A stretch of DNA of 51,347 bases from Halorubrum sp. Hd13 (GTDB taxonomy: Archaea; Halobacteriota; Halobacteria; Halobacteriales; Haloferacaceae): contig NZ_NHOY01000106.1 of the NCBI RefSeq assembly GCF_002252755.1, positions 25,484 to 76,830 of the forward strand, written 5' to 3'. The stretch's first letter is position 1. Every line of letters starts with the position of its first letter. This document shows positions 7,758-16,880 of the stretch, one piece after another. A program made the position numbers and the translations under genes. The notes under the pieces are model-generated. The model was not told the origin of the DNA. It made no database searches and saw only the letters and a program-made list of their open reading frames with translations.

Positions 7758-7805
7758 GGGCCATGAGCTTGGAAGGCTCAGGTCCTACCACTAGACCACC
7801 GGCGC
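7735..7805 (-). tRNA. tRNA-Gly (anticodon TCC)
   Basis: Read on the minus strand, the acceptor strands GCGCCGG (7805-7799) and CCGGCGC (7742-7736) pair fully, with discriminator A at 7735. The D arm (GGTCTAGTGGTAGGACC), an anticodon stem TGAGC/GCTCA with loop CTTCCAA, and the T arm CCGGG-TTCAAAT-CCCGG are all regular. The anticodon is TCC, reading GGA/GGG glycine codons. No CCA is encoded and no intron is present. Confidence 0.95.
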
Positions 7806-8047
7806 GCGTGGGTGCGTCCGTCGCTGACGCGTGTAGACGTAGGCCGAACGAATCCAATAAACGTTCCGTGTTCCCGACGCCGGACGGATATCTCGGGGCC
7901 CGATGTGGTTCCGAGCGGCAGATAGTACTTAAAACACCACAATATCGCGGGCCGTTCCCGTACGCTTAGAACGCTTTTCAGGGAGTTAGAAGCCGGTTGG
8001 GGGAATATACGGGCTTCCACTCAACGTACATCCGTGAGGTGAGCACG
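7806..8047. other. Intergenic region with promoters of tRNA-Gly and doxX
   Basis: AATCCAATAAACG near 7850-7862 is a likely TATA region for the minus-strand tRNA. TACTTAAAACACC near 7926-7938 is a good promoter for the DoxX pair and would give a long leader of about 85-90 nt. GAGGTGAGC just before the ATG at 8048 is a plausible ribosome binding site. An in-frame extension to 7997 exists but lacks conserved character. No other gene is seen. Confidence 0.5.
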
Positions 8048-8572
8048 ATGTCATACCAATCAGGAAATCCACTGGTCGACGAGGTCGAGTTCGCGCTTGA
8101 CGGTCCGTGGGCGGCGTACTGGATCGCCTTCCTACGCGTGGTGACCGGATGGTGGTTCTTCCACGCCGGCGTCACGAAACTCATCGAGGACGGGCTGTCA
8201 TACACCTACGGCCCGATGTACATGCAGGAAATGACCGACACCGTGTTGGGCGGCATCCCCGTCTGGATGGGGAGCAACCTCGCGTGGCTCATCGAGCCGG
8301 GCGTGCCCCTGTTCGAGACGCTGATCGGGCTGGCGCTGATAGCGGGCGCGTTCACTCGGCTGGCCGCCTTCGGCGGGGTCATCTTCATGGTCCTGTTCTG
8401 GGTCGGCAACGCCGGCTTCGGTCACGGGCTGGTCAACAGCGACTTCATGGGGCTGCTGCTGTTCATCACCGTGATCATGCTGTCGGCCGGGCGCTACTAC
8501 GGCCTCGACGCGCTCATCGAGAAGCTCGACGTCGTCAAGCAACACCCGAAACTCCGCTACCTGCTCGGTTAA
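8048..8572 (+). CDS. DoxX/DoxD-family membrane protein
   Basis: A 174-aa protein with four membrane helices of the DoxX type. It shows the family start AYWIAFLRVVTGWWFFHAGVTKLIEDG and later GLALIAGAFTRLAAFGGVIFMVLFW. DoxX-like proteins include the small subunits of the archaeal terminal quinol/thiosulfate oxidoreductase (DoxD), but most members have no proven role, so quinone-linked redox function is only a possibility. The start at 8048 is chosen because it follows a GAGGTGA ribosome site and precedes the conserved region. It forms an operon with the small protein at 8586. Confidence 0.8.
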   Translation: MSYQSGNPLVDEVEFALDGPWAAYWIAFLRVVTGWWFFHAGVTKLIEDGLSYTYGPMYMQEMTDTVLGGIPVWMGSNLAWLIEPGVPLFETLIGLALIAGAFTRLAAFGGVIFMVLFWVGNAGFGHGLVNSDFMGLLLFITVIMLSAGRYYGLDALIEKLDVVKQHPKLRYLLG

Positions 8573-8585
8573 GAGGTGACACCCA

Positions 8586-8870
8586 ATGACTGACATCATC
8601 GATAAGGCGGCGATGGCGCTGAGCGCGGGACTGATGCTGCTCGGACTCGTCGGCATGGGGATCGTCGAGATCCTCGCCGGCGCGCCCTACAGCCCCGTCC
8701 CGATCACTAACGAGGCGGGCGAGGTCGTGGCGACGCCGCTGATCTCGCCGCAGATTCGGACGGGCGTCGTGCTGGCCGGCATCGCGGTGCTCGGCCTCTA
8801 CGCGGCGTACAAGATCGCGACGCCGCTCGCGGACGACGCGGAGGCCGGCCACGAGACCGTGGCCGACTGA
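8586..8870 (+). CDS. Small membrane protein, operon partner of DoxX
   Basis: A 94-aa protein with two membrane helices, about 9-31 and 60-78, separated by a short extracytoplasmic-looking loop (GAPYSPVPITNEAGEV) and ending in an acidic tail. It begins 13 nt after the DoxX stop, with GAGGTGA in the gap as ribosome site, so the two are translated from one message. I know no function; the constant pairing suggests a subunit or stabilising partner. Confidence 0.7.
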   Translation: MTDIIDKAAMALSAGLMLLGLVGMGIVEILAGAPYSPVPITNEAGEVVATPLISPQIRTGVVLAGIAVLGLYAAYKIATPLADDAEAGHETVAD

Positions 8871-8903
8871 GCCGTGAGCCGAGCGTCGCGGTAACCGGCG
8901 CGA

Positions 8904-11339
8904 TTACTCTTCTGCGTTCGCGTTCAACGATCCGTCAACGAGCCCCGGCTCCCTCGCCTCGTCCGTCCCTCCGTCGGCGCTCACCGACTGGCCGGAATCG
9001 GTCATCCCGAAGTCGAAGTCGGTGTCGGCGTCGCGGTCGCTGTCGGCGTCGCGGTCGCTGTCGTCGAATACGCCGAGATCGGTCTTCCCGTCGCCGACGT
9101 CGCGCTCGCCGTCCACCTCGAACCCCTCGGTCATCCGGCGCAGGTCCCGGGCGCGCTCGGTGAGCGCGTGGGCCTGCTCGGAGACGTCGCCGAGCGTTGC
9201 GGCCTGCTCCTCGGCGGTCGACGCGACCGTGGTCGCCTCAGCGGTCGTCTGCTGGCTGACGCCGGCCAAGTCGTCGACGGCGCCGGTGACCTCGTTGACC
9301 GACGACGCCTGCGCGTCCATCGCGCCGGAGATCTCCTGGACGCCGTCGTCGGCCTCGGCCACCCGCGTCGCGACCTCGCTCAGGGCGTCGTCCGCGGTCT
9401 CGACCGTGTCGACGCCGGCGTCGACCCCCTCGCGGATCCGCGACATCTCCGCGACGCTCTCGTCGGTGCGCTCGCGGAGCCCGTCGATCAGCGTCTCGAC
9501 CTCGGCCGCGGACGACTGCGTCTCCTCCGCGAGCGCCTTCACCTCCTCGGCGACGACGGCGAAGCCGGAGCCCGCCTCGCCCGCCCGCGCCGCCTCGATC
9601 GACGCGTTCAGCGCCAGCAGGTTCGTCTGGTCGGCGATCTCCGAGATCGTCTCGACGATCGCGTCCACCTCCGCCATCTCCGCTTCGAGGCGCTCGATCG
9701 TCTCGGTCGCCGACTCCGAGCGCTCCTCGACGTCGTGCAGCTCCGCGACCGCCGCGGCCGTGGCCTCGCGGCCCTCCTCGGTGACCGCGTTCGCCTCTCT
9801 GGAGGTGGTCGCGACCTGATCGGCGGAGGCGGCGACCTCCTCGACCGTGGCGGACATGTCCTCCATCTCGCCGGCGACCTCCGAGAGCCGCCGGCTCTGT
9901 CGCTCCGCGCCGGCCGAGATCTCGTCGACCGCGTCGCTCGTCTCCCGGCCCGCCGCGGCGACCTCGTCCGCGCCGTCGGTGACCGCCTCGCTCCGGGCCG
10001 CGACCTGCCCGGCGAAGGCGTCCACCTCCGCGATGGCCCCCTCCAGCTCGTCCATCGCGTCGTTGAACCCGTCGGCGATGTCGGCGAGCGCGTCCGGATC
10101 GTCGGGCTCGACGTCGAGTCGGGCGGTGAGGTCGCCGTCGGCGCAATCGTCCATCGTCGCGCCGAACGCCGCCGCGCGCGACTCCAGCCGCTCCGCGAAC
10201 GCCTCGCTCTCGGCCTTGGCGTCCTCGGCCCGCCGCTTCTGCGTCTCGGCCGACTCGATCTGCTCGCCGAGCGAGTCGCGCATCGTCGAGAACGCGCCGT
10301 AGAGGTCGCCGAACTCGTCGCGGCGCTCGGTGTCGAATCCGACGTCGAGGTCGCCGCTCTCCAGCGCCCGCGCCTTCCGAGTGAGTCGGTTCAGCTCCGC
10401 GACGGTGCCGCGGCCGAGCGTCGCGCCCAACAGACCGAGCCCGACGACCGCGACGCCGACGATAAGCAGCAGGTTCCGGCCGATCATCCCGGAGAGCGCG
10501 TACGCCTCCGCGAGGGGGACGTGGACGGCGACGTACCAGTCCTCCGAGGGGACCGGTGCGTACGCGACGAAGTACTCGGCGTCGTCGGCGAACTCGAAGG
10601 TCGCCGACGACACGTGACCGACCGCGGAGCCGGAGATCATCGCGTCCCGCACCTCGTCGGCGTACGGTTCGGCCACGGTCCCCTCGCGGTCGCTGGCCCC
10701 GATCACGCCGTCGGACTGGACGATAGTGGTAAACGAGCCGTCGGTCGGCTGCCGGAGGTCTCCGACGATCGACGCGAGCGACACCTCCATGACGAAGTAG
10801 TTGCGCCGCGGCGTGTACGCGACGTACGAGACGTGCCGCTCGTCGTCCACCTCGTACGTCGGCGACGTGTAGGTGTCCTCGCCGATCAGGAGACCGTCGC
10901 TGAGCCAGTTCGTCTCGGTGATCGCGGTGCCGCGCTCGTGGTCGGTCGAGGCGATCAGCGTGCCTTCCTGCCGGTTGACGTAGTGGAAGGCGACGATCTC
11001 GTCGGGCTGCCACGAGAGCTGCGAGGTGAGATAGCTCTCCACCTCTTCGGGCTCTCTCGTGAACCCGAAGGCGTCGCTGTCGGCCGTCTCTCTGGCGATC
11101 GAGCGGTGATCGCTGGTCCACACGTCGATCTCCGTGGCGCTCAACTCAGCGACCGCGGTGTAGTCCTGCTGGGCGTTGGCCTCCAGGCGGTCCGTCGTCT
11201 CCGCGTAGGTGACCGCGCCGACGGCGCCGATGGCCAGGACGACGAGGATCACGACGACCGCGAACTTGGCGAGGTAGCTCCGAGTGATCGCGCCTGGACT
11301 CAGGCGCCGGAGGAGGCGATCGAGGCGAGTCGAACTCAT
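8904..11339 (-). CDS. Haloarchaeal methyl-accepting taxis transducer (dCache-HAMP-MA)
   Basis: An 811-aa membrane receptor that signals to CheA. The order is: TM1 about 26-46; an extracellular double-Cache-like sensor about 47-285; TM2 about 289-308; HAMP about 309-362; a second HAMP-like segment about 390-440; and a long coiled-coil MA domain. Its hairpin tip holds the invariant [21 protein letters not shown] near residues 575-595. The sensor has [13 protein letters not shown] before TM2, typical of dCache_1, whose ligands are often amino acids or other small molecules. The C-terminus holds a DSDRDA direct repeat (two copies, 18-bp DNA repeats near 9027-9062). No che gene is in the window. 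The gene stands alone, with TTTAAAC at 11367-11373 as promoter. Confidence 0.92.
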   Translation of the reverse strand: MSSTRLDRLLRRLSPGAITRSYLAKFAVVVILVVLAIGAVGAVTYAETTDRLEANAQQDYTAVAELSATEIDVWTSDHRSIARETADSDAFGFTREPEEVESYLTSQLSWQPDEIVAFHYVNRQEGTLIASTDHERGTAITETNWLSDGLLIGEDTYTSPTYEVDDERHVSYVAYTPRRNYFVMEVSLASIVGDLRQPTDGSFTTIVQSDGVIGASDREGTVAEPYADEVRDAMISGSAVGHVSSATFEFADDAEYFVAYAPVPSEDWYVAVHVPLAEAYALSGMIGRNLLLIVGVAVVGLGLLGATLGRGTVAELNRLTRKARALESGDLDVGFDTERRDEFGDLYGAFSTMRDSLGEQIESAETQKRRAEDAKAESEAFAERLESRAAAFGATMDDCADGDLTARLDVEPDDPDALADIADGFNDAMDELEGAIAEVDAFAGQVAARSEAVTDGADEVAAAGRETSDAVDEISAGAERQSRRLSEVAGEMEDMSATVEEVAASADQVATTSREANAVTEEGREATAAAVAELHDVEERSESATETIERLEAEMAEVDAIVETISEIADQTNLLALNASIEAARAGEAGSGFAVVAEEVKALAEETQSSAAEVETLIDGLRERTDESVAEMSRIREGVDAGVDTVETADDALSEVATRVAEADDGVQEISGAMDAQASSVNEVTGAVDDLAGVSQQTTAEATTVASTAEEQAATLGDVSEQAHALTERARDLRRMTEGFEVDGERDVGDGKTDLGVFDDSDRDADSDRDADTDFDFGMTDSGQSVSADGGTDEAREPGLVDGSLNANAEE

Positions 11340-11399
11340 TGACTCGACGGCCGCGGCACCGATGCTTTAAACCTCTCCCCGCGGTATCCGTCGTGATAA

Positions 11400-12038
11400 T
11401 TAGGGGCGAGGTCCCGTGACCACGGCGTAGCAGTTCCCGCTGGAGACGGTCGATTCGACGACTGAGAGCCGGCTGTTATCGATATCGGCGTCGAACTCGT
11501 CGGGCGCGTAGACGTGATAATACCGCGGGACCGTCTCGCCGCCGGGGAGCGTCCAGTCGACGGTCGTGTCGAACCCCTCCGTCCGGTCGAAGCGGTCGTG
11601 GGCGGTGCTCCACGCGCTCACGAGCGCGACCCCGCCCGGCGCGAGGACCCGCGCGAGTTCGTCGAGGCTTCGAACGCGGGCGGCGCGGGGCGAGAGGTGG
11701 TGGAGCGTGGCGACGTACGTGGCGAGCCCGACCGCGTCGTCGGCGATCGGGAGGGCGGCGGCGTCGCCGTGAACGAGGTCCAGCGCGTCGGCGAAGTCGC
11801 GCTCGCGGGCCCGCGTCGCCGCCTCGCGCAGGAGCGCTCGGCTCAGGTCGATACCGACGACCGACTCCGCGCGGGCGGCGAGCAGCTCCGCGTGGCGGCC
11901 GTTGCCGCAGCCGACGTCGAGCGCGCGCGTCGCCGACCGACCGTCCAGGAACGACTCGACCTCCGGCCACGCGTACTCGCGGGTCTTCGCGAAGTGCGCG
12001 GCGATGCGGTCGTACGTCGACTGCGGGTCCGTTTCCAT
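11400..12038 (-). CDS. Trm9-like class I SAM methyltransferase
   Basis: A 212-aa Rossmann methyltransferase. The SAM-binding motif ALDVGCGNG is at 39-47, followed by acidic motif II VGIDLS, then motif IV VATLHHLSP and LARVLAPGG. The N-terminus YDRIAAHFAKTREYAWPEVESFL and the AWS post-motif are those of the Trm9/ALKBH8 group, which methylates carboxymethyluridine at tRNA wobble position 34. Archaeal members exist, but the precise tRNA substrate here is inferred. The enzyme is cytoplasmic. It is a single gene, about 60 nt from the divergent-side transducer promoter, with no partner visible. Confidence 0.8.
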   Translation of the reverse strand: METDPQSTYDRIAAHFAKTREYAWPEVESFLDGRSATRALDVGCGNGRHAELLAARAESVVGIDLSRALLREAATRARERDFADALDLVHGDAAALPIADDAVGLATYVATLHHLSPRAARVRSLDELARVLAPGGVALVSAWSTAHDRFDRTEGFDTTVDWTLPGGETVPRYYHVYAPDEFDADIDNSRLSVVESTVSSGNCYAVVTGPRP

Positions 12039-12150
12039 GCCGGTCGGTCGGCGCCGAGCGACATAGCTCCGGTGACTGGCGGTCCGGCGAGAGAGGTCGG
12101 TCCGGCGGGGAGACGACCCGGCGAGAGAGGGCTGCCCGACGCGCGTCCCG

Positions 12151-14388
12151 TCACACCATGCCGATGACGGCGAAGGTGAGGAGCGTCAGCGCGAGGAGGA
12201 CGACCACGTGTTTCACCCCGTCCCTGACCGAGCCCTCGCCGAGCTGGCCGGCGACGATCCCGGAGCAGACGGCCTGCACGGCCGCGGCGTGGAAGAACAG
12301 CTGCTCGTAGGCGAACGCGTCGATGTCGCCGAGACCGTCGGTGATCCCGGTCGGGCCGCTCGGCGCGCCGGGAACGGTGCCCGCCCCGCCGCCGCTCGGG
12401 ATCGCGGCCTCCTCGATGGCCGGGATGAAGGAGACGGACAGCGCGGTGATGATCCCGAGGAAGACGAGGAAGGAGATGTAGATCACGATGAGGTACGTGA
12501 GCATGACCTGCCGGCGCTCCCGCCGGAGTGACCACGTCGCTCGCGACTCGTCGGCCGCGATCCGGAGCACGGGCCCGATGTCGCCGCTCGCGTGCATCGC
12601 GTTCGTCACCAGCGCCACGGCCCGGGAGGTCATCGGCGATCGGACCCGGCGCTCCAACCGGCGGAGCGCGGTGCTCACGTCGGCGCCCCAGTCGATGTCG
12701 CGGCGGGTGCGCTTCAGGTCGGCCGTCAGCTCCTCGAGGTTCGAGTCGGCGACGCGCCGGACGCTGCCGACGACGGAGGTACCGGCCTCGTTGACGCTCG
12801 CGAGGCGGTCGAGGAAGTCGGGCACCGACGACTCGATCCGGCGGACACGCCGCTTCCGGACCTCGTAGACGACCGCGTAGACCGCGAGGACGAACGCCGT
12901 CGCGACGACGATCGGCGTCTCGATCTGCGCGACCATCTCGGTCGGCGACCCGAGCGTGACCGGGAAGGCGAAGGCGAGCAGCCCGAGGACCGCGAGCGGC
13001 ACGGTCAGGAGGAACGACGTCCACGGGGCCTCGACCGCGTTCTCGACTGGCGACGCGGCCCACCGTCGCAGTCGCCGGACTCGGTCGTACGCCCGGAGCC
13101 GCTCCCGGCTGACGGCCCAGCGGTCGGCCTCGCCCGCGACGCCGCCGGCGCCGCCCGGGTCGCTCTCGGTCCCCTCGGCGACGCCGCCGTCGGACCGGGC
13201 TTCGGCCGTCGCCGCGCTTCCCGCGCCGTCGGTCCCCGTGAGTCGGCCGTCGCTCTGACCGCCGGGAGCGGTTTCGCCGCCCCCGATGTCGCCGGTCACG
13301 CCGGTCGCGCTGTCGTCGGCCGGCTCCGAGAGGTCGACGCTCTCCGTTCCGCCTACCCCCTGCGTCACGCTGTCGACGTAGACGACGAACCCGAACGTCG
13401 CCAGCGGGACGCCGAGGTAGACGACGACGCGGAGCAGCGGGAGCGTGTCCTCCAGCACGAGGCCGATGACGACGAGGATGGTGATGAAGAAGAGCGGCCC
13501 GGCGACGAGGGCCGTGACGTACGCCTCCGCGAACGTCGACAGCAGCTCAAGGTAGCGCTCCTGTTTCGACTCGGCCTCCGCCTGGTACAGCTCGTACTGG
13601 TCCGCGAGGAACGCCGAGATCGACTGTCCGGTGCCGAGGACCGAGGCGAGGTTCTCAGAGAAGTCGGCCAGGTCGTCGCTCGGCGTCCGGCGCGCGGTGC
13701 GCTGGAGCGCGGTCAGGGCGTCGGTACCGAACGCGTTCATGTCGCGGACGGCGACCGACAGCTCCGTGGCCGCCTCGCCGTACACCGCCTCGTTCTCCGC
13801 GAGCGTGTCCATCACACGCGGGAACGCCATCCCCGACCGCGAGAGCGCGTACATGAACGCGACCGTCCGCGGGAGAGTGGCGTCGATCTCGGCGGCTCGG
13901 GCGTGCGCCCGTTGGCTCAGCAGCTCCCACCGCCCGTAGTAGGTGCCGGCCGCGAGCGCGGAGCCGAGCGTCGCCGAGGCGAAGGTGAGCAAGAGGAACA
14001 GCCCCGGGAGATCGAGCGTCGCCAGCCCCGCGACGCCGGCGAGGAAGGAGAGCGACCCCGGCAGCGCCGCGCGGATCGCCTCCGCGCCGACGTCGAGCGC
14101 GGAGAGGAGCGCGGCGGCCGCGTACACCCCGAGCACGCTCCCCGCGACGCCGAGCGCGCCGGCGTACAGCAGCGTCCGAGAGGCGTACGCCCGGTGGGTC
14201 CCGGCGACGTGGGCGGCGTGCAACAGGTCGCGCTGGCGCCGTCGCCGGGGGCCGTCCTCCGCGACATAGTCGCCGAACAGCGACAGCGCGACCCGAGTGG
14301 CCAACAGGTCGACGCGGCGGGAGACGACCGGTAACAGCAGCGCCGAACAGAGTCCGAGCGCGGCGAACAGCGGGAGCGAAGCGATCAT
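12151..14388 (-). CDS. Type IV pilus assembly membrane protein (TadC/GspF/PilC-like)
   Basis: A 745-aa polytopic platform protein for an archaeal type IV pilus or related system. Two T2SSF domains are seen. The first (about residues 150-270) has AFMYALSRSGMAF and ASVLGTGQSISAFLADQY. The second lies in the C-terminal third and has DFLDRLASVNEAG and LVTNAMHASGDIGPVLRIAADE. Each is followed by membrane helices. A Gly/Ser/Asp-rich linker sits between the halves. The start at 14388 (MIASLPLF) overlaps the stop of the ATPase gene by 4 nt (ATGA), so the longer upstream frame is rejected. Pilins and prepilin peptidase are not in the window. Confidence 0.87.
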   Translation of the reverse strand: MIASLPLFAALGLCSALLLPVVSRRVDLLATRVALSLFGDYVAEDGPRRRRQRDLLHAAHVAGTHRAYASRTLLYAGALGVAGSVLGVYAAAALLSALDVGAEAIRAALPGSLSFLAGVAGLATLDLPGLFLLLTFASATLGSALAAGTYYGRWELLSQRAHARAAEIDATLPRTVAFMYALSRSGMAFPRVMDTLAENEAVYGEAATELSVAVRDMNAFGTDALTALQRTARRTPSDDLADFSENLASVLGTGQSISAFLADQYELYQAEAESKQERYLELLSTFAEAYVTALVAGPLFFITILVVIGLVLEDTLPLLRVVVYLGVPLATFGFVVYVDSVTQGVGGTESVDLSEPADDSATGVTGDIGGGETAPGGQSDGRLTGTDGAGSAATAEARSDGGVAEGTESDPGGAGGVAGEADRWAVSRERLRAYDRVRRLRRWAASPVENAVEAPWTSFLLTVPLAVLGLLAFAFPVTLGSPTEMVAQIETPIVVATAFVLAVYAVVYEVRKRRVRRIESSVPDFLDRLASVNEAGTSVVGSVRRVADSNLEELTADLKRTRRDIDWGADVSTALRRLERRVRSPMTSRAVALVTNAMHASGDIGPVLRIAADESRATWSLRRERRQVMLTYLIVIYISFLVFLGIITALSVSFIPAIEEAAIPSGGGAGTVPGAPSGPTGITDGLGDIDAFAYEQLFFHAAAVQAVCSGIVAGQLGEGSVRDGVKHVVVLLALTLLTFAVIGMV

Positions 14389-16172
14389 CGCGGCGGGTCT
14401 CCGACTCCGGGCGACTCCGTCTCGTCCCCGGCCGGCCCCCGCCCGTCGTCCGGCGTAGTCGTATCGGCCGGCCCACGCCCGTCGTCCGGCGTAGTCGTAT
14501 CGGCCGGCCCCCGCCCGTCGTCCGGCGCGGTCGCCTCGTCCGGCACGGCGGCGCCCTCGGCGTCCGCCGCCCGCTCCGTTAGCCGGTTCATCACGCGGTC
14601 GGGGTCGGCGTAGTACTCGTTGACGAGGGCCGTGAACGTCCGGTAGTCCGTGATGCCGAGCGCGCGGAGCAGCTCCAGGAAGCGCTCGCGGCGCCGGATC
14701 TCGCGGAGCAGCTCGGAGCGGGACCAGCCGCGCTCGTCGGCGATCTCGTCCATGAGCGACGAGTCGTTGCGGCGGAACTCGTCGGTCTCGGCGTCCCACT
14801 CGAACGCGGAGGAGTAGTCGAGCTCGCCGGTCCGCTGGTCGATGCCGCCGATCTCGCCGATCGTCTTCGCGCGGCGGACCCGCTGGTCGCCCGAGCGGGT
14901 CAGCGTCTGGATCGAGAGCATGTCGAGGGACTGCACCATCGCGCGCGGCACGTTGATCGGCTCGTTCTCCAGCCGGTTTATCACCGTCTCGATCGAGTCG
15001 GCGTGCATCGTCGAGAAGGTGGTGTGACCCGTGTTCATCGCCTGGAACAGCGTGATCGCCTCGTCGCCGCGCACCTCGCCGACGACGATGTACTCGGGGC
15101 GGTGGCGCAGCGCGGACCGGAGCAGGTCGTACATGTCGATGTCGGTCCCCTCGTAGCGGCGCTCGCGGGTGACCGAGGAGAGCCAGTTGTCGTGGTACAA
15201 GGAGAGCTCGCGGGTGTCCTCGATGGTGAGCACCTTCGCGCGCGGCGGGACGAACATCGACACCGCGTTCATCGAGGTGGTCTTCCCCGAGGCGGTGCCG
15301 CCGGCGAAGATGAGGCTCTTGTTGTGCTCGATACAGAGCCAGAAGTACGCCATCTGCTCGACCGAGAAGGTGCCGTACTCCACGAGGTCGATCGGCGTGA
15401 ACGGGTCCTCGGCGTACTGGCGGATCGTGAACGCGGAGCCGCGGGGGGTCACCTCCTCGCCGAGCGCGAGCTCGGCGCGGGAGCCGTCCGGCAGCGTCGT
15501 CTCCACGATCGGGTCGCCGACGGAGACGTGGCGCCCGGACTGCTGGGCGAGCCGGATGACGTAGTTGTCGAGCTCGCCCTTCGCGAACGAGACGTTCGTC
15601 TCGATGTCGGTGTAGTCGTCGTGGTAGACGAAGATCGGGAGGTCGTACCCGTCACAGGAGACGTCCTCGATGTGGCGGTCGTTCAGCAGGGGGTCGACCT
15701 TCCCGTAGCCGCGGAAGTCACGGTAGAGGTAGTACGCGAGCGCGTGGAACGTCGCCATGTCGGCCTCGACGCCGTACCCCTCCAACAACGCCTGCAGCTC
15801 CTTCCGAAGCGTCTCCTCGTCGGTCTTGCCGGTCCCCTCGCGGTACAGCAGTGGATCGCGGATGTCGTCGACGACGCGGTCGAGGAGGTCGCGCTCGAAC
15901 TCGTCGAGGTCCGGCTCGACCGCGTAGTACCGGTGCTCGCTCTCGGCGTCGTCGTAGGTGATCACGACGTACGCGTACGGGGCGTTCACCCAGTAGCGGT
16001 CGACCTCGCGCTCGCCCTCCGGCACCGTGAAGTCGGCGAGCGGGCCGTCCTCGCCCGGGCGGAAGGAGCGGACGTCGAGTTCCGACCCCCGCAGTATCTC
16101 CCACGTTCGAGAGAGCCGCCGCCGGAGGGCCTCGAAGCGGTCTCCGGCGTCGTCGCGAGCGTCACTCGCCAT
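14385..16172 (-). CDS. Type II/IV secretion-pilus ATPase (GspE/VirB11-like)
   Basis: A 595-aa hexameric ATPase that powers pilus assembly from the cytoplasmic face. The Walker A motif GGTASGKTT is at 291-299 (K297), the Asp box TIEDTREL near 316-323, Walker B YIVVGEVRG at 361-369 and the His box TGHTTFSTMHA at 381-391. The N-terminal 150 residues match the archaeal secretion ATPase N-domain. After residue 540 the tail is low-complexity, with three near-identical DDGRGPADTTTP units that are absent from typical homologues. The gene leads a two-gene operon with the TadC-like protein. The start codon is 1-2 nt from the region of AT-poor DNA; a promoter TTTAAATT at 16201-16208 supports it. Confidence 0.92.
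   Translation of the reverse strand: MASDARDDAGDRFEALRRRLSRTWEILRGSELDVRSFRPGEDGPLADFTVPEGEREVDRYWVNAPYAYVVITYDDAESEHRYYAVEPDLDEFERDLLDRVVDDIRDPLLYREGTGKTDEETLRKELQALLEGYGVEADMATFHALAYYLYRDFRGYGKVDPLLNDRHIEDVSCDGYDLPIFVYHDDYTDIETNVSFAKGELDNYVIRLAQQSGRHVSVGDPIVETTLPDGSRAELALGEEVTPRGSAFTIRQYAEDPFTPIDLVEYGTFSVEQMAYFWLCIEHNKSLIFAGGTASGKTTSMNAVSMFVPPRAKVLTIEDTRELSLYHDNWLSSVTRERRYEGTDIDMYDLLRSALRHRPEYIVVGEVRGDEAITLFQAMNTGHTTFSTMHADSIETVINRLENEPINVPRAMVQSLDMLSIQTLTRSGDQRVRRAKTIGEIGGIDQRTGELDYSSAFEWDAETDEFRRNDSSLMDEIADERGWSRSELLREIRRRERFLELLRALGITDYRTFTALVNEYYADPDRVMNRLTERAADAEGAAVPDEATAPDDGRGPADTTTPDDGRGPADTTTPDDGRGPAGDETESPGVGDPPR
14434..14541. repeat. 36-bp tandem repeat encoding the ATPase tail
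   Basis: Two almost perfect 36-bp units (14434-14469 and 14470-14505, one difference) and a third copy that decays (14506-14541). They stay in frame and encode repeats of the 12-residue unit DDGRGPADTTTP at the C-terminus of the pilus ATPase. The length of 36 is a multiple of three, so copy number could change without breaking the protein. Confidence 0.9.
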
Positions 16173-16334
16173 CTCGTTACGGTCCGTATGCGGCGTGGTG
16201 GTTTAAATTCCACCGAGCGATTATCAACCGCGAGGCCGGGGGCGAGAGCCCGGCGTCAGCCTCAGTCTCGGCCGTCCGCGCCGGAACCCGCCCGTTACGT
16301 TGATACGTACCGACCGCAAACAACAACATAGGCA

Positions 16335-16796
16335 ATGCGGCGTGACTACTTCGAACTGACCGTCGAGGGCGTTGGCGACGGCGCCGACGAGCGGGCGACG
16401 CCCGTCGTCCGGATCGATTTCCACGGGCCGGAGGGACTCCTACGCGACCGGCTCTCTGACACTGAGGGCGACCTTCTCGATGCCGCCGAGGTGGACGTGG
16501 CGTTCCGTCTCCGAGAACCGCTCTCCGACACTGCCGACCCCGAGGGCGTGGTCGGCGTGACGAACCGATACACCGGGGACTTCGTGCTGGAGCTCAACGA
16601 GACCGCGACGGACGTCCTCCCGTTCATCCACGCCGCGCGCGACTCGGCCGACGACGAGGACGCTCGCTACCGCGTCGTGATCGACGTCGAGGGCGAACGG
16701 CTCGTCTCCTACGACAAGGACACGTTCCTCGTCTACGACCACGAGGGGAACCTCCTCCGCAGCGAGAGCCTGATCCCCTCCGGCGTGGAGCTGTAG
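16335..16796 (+). CDS. Conserved haloarchaeal protein of unknown function, DUF5793-like
   Basis: A 153-aa acidic soluble protein starting MRRDYFELTVEG. The layout (short N-terminal strand, hydrophobic-polar alternation, then YRVVIDVEGERLVSYDKDTFLVYDHEGNLLRSESLIPSGVEL) resembles a haloarchaea-only family that I recall as DUF5793; I cannot verify the label. No catalytic motif is visible. The ATG at 16335 has ACAACATAGG about 10-20 nt upstream and CGTTGATACG further up as the possible promoter. It is divergent from the pilus ATPase gene. Confidence 0.65.
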   Translation: MRRDYFELTVEGVGDGADERATPVVRIDFHGPEGLLRDRLSDTEGDLLDAAEVDVAFRLREPLSDTADPEGVVGVTNRYTGDFVLELNETATDVLPFIHAARDSADDEDARYRVVIDVEGERLVSYDKDTFLVYDHEGNLLRSESLIPSGVEL

Positions 16797-16820
16797 CGCC
16801 GGTCCCCGCCGCTCGTTTCT

Positions 16821-16880
16821 CCCGCGGCCGCCCAGATACTCACGTTGTCCCCCGCGACCGCTCAGATACTCACGTTGTCG
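16821..16880. repeat. 30-bp tandem duplication across the SAM-enzyme stop codon
   Basis: Units 16821-16850 and 16851-16880 agree at about 27 of 30 positions. The right copy contains the last codons of the minus-strand gene ending at 16862, and the left copy repeats them after the stop. The functional C-terminus is unchanged; the extra copy is untranslated. Confidence 0.8.

Noticed and set aside
9168-11342. A 724-residue plus-strand open frame opposite the taxis transducer
   Set aside because: It is the antisense of a complete, well-motifed gene. Its composition (Arg, Gly, Asp and Val in runs) is what GC-rich antisense reading gives, and it shows no domain.
12592-14334. Long plus-strand open frame opposite the TadC-like gene
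   Set aside because: Same antisense effect of high-GC codons; no start signal, no recognisable domain.
14389-14799. N-terminal extension of the TadC-like protein to 14799
   Set aside because: The extension is Arg-rich out-of-frame reading of the ATPase gene; the ATGA overlap at 14385-14388 gives the natural start.
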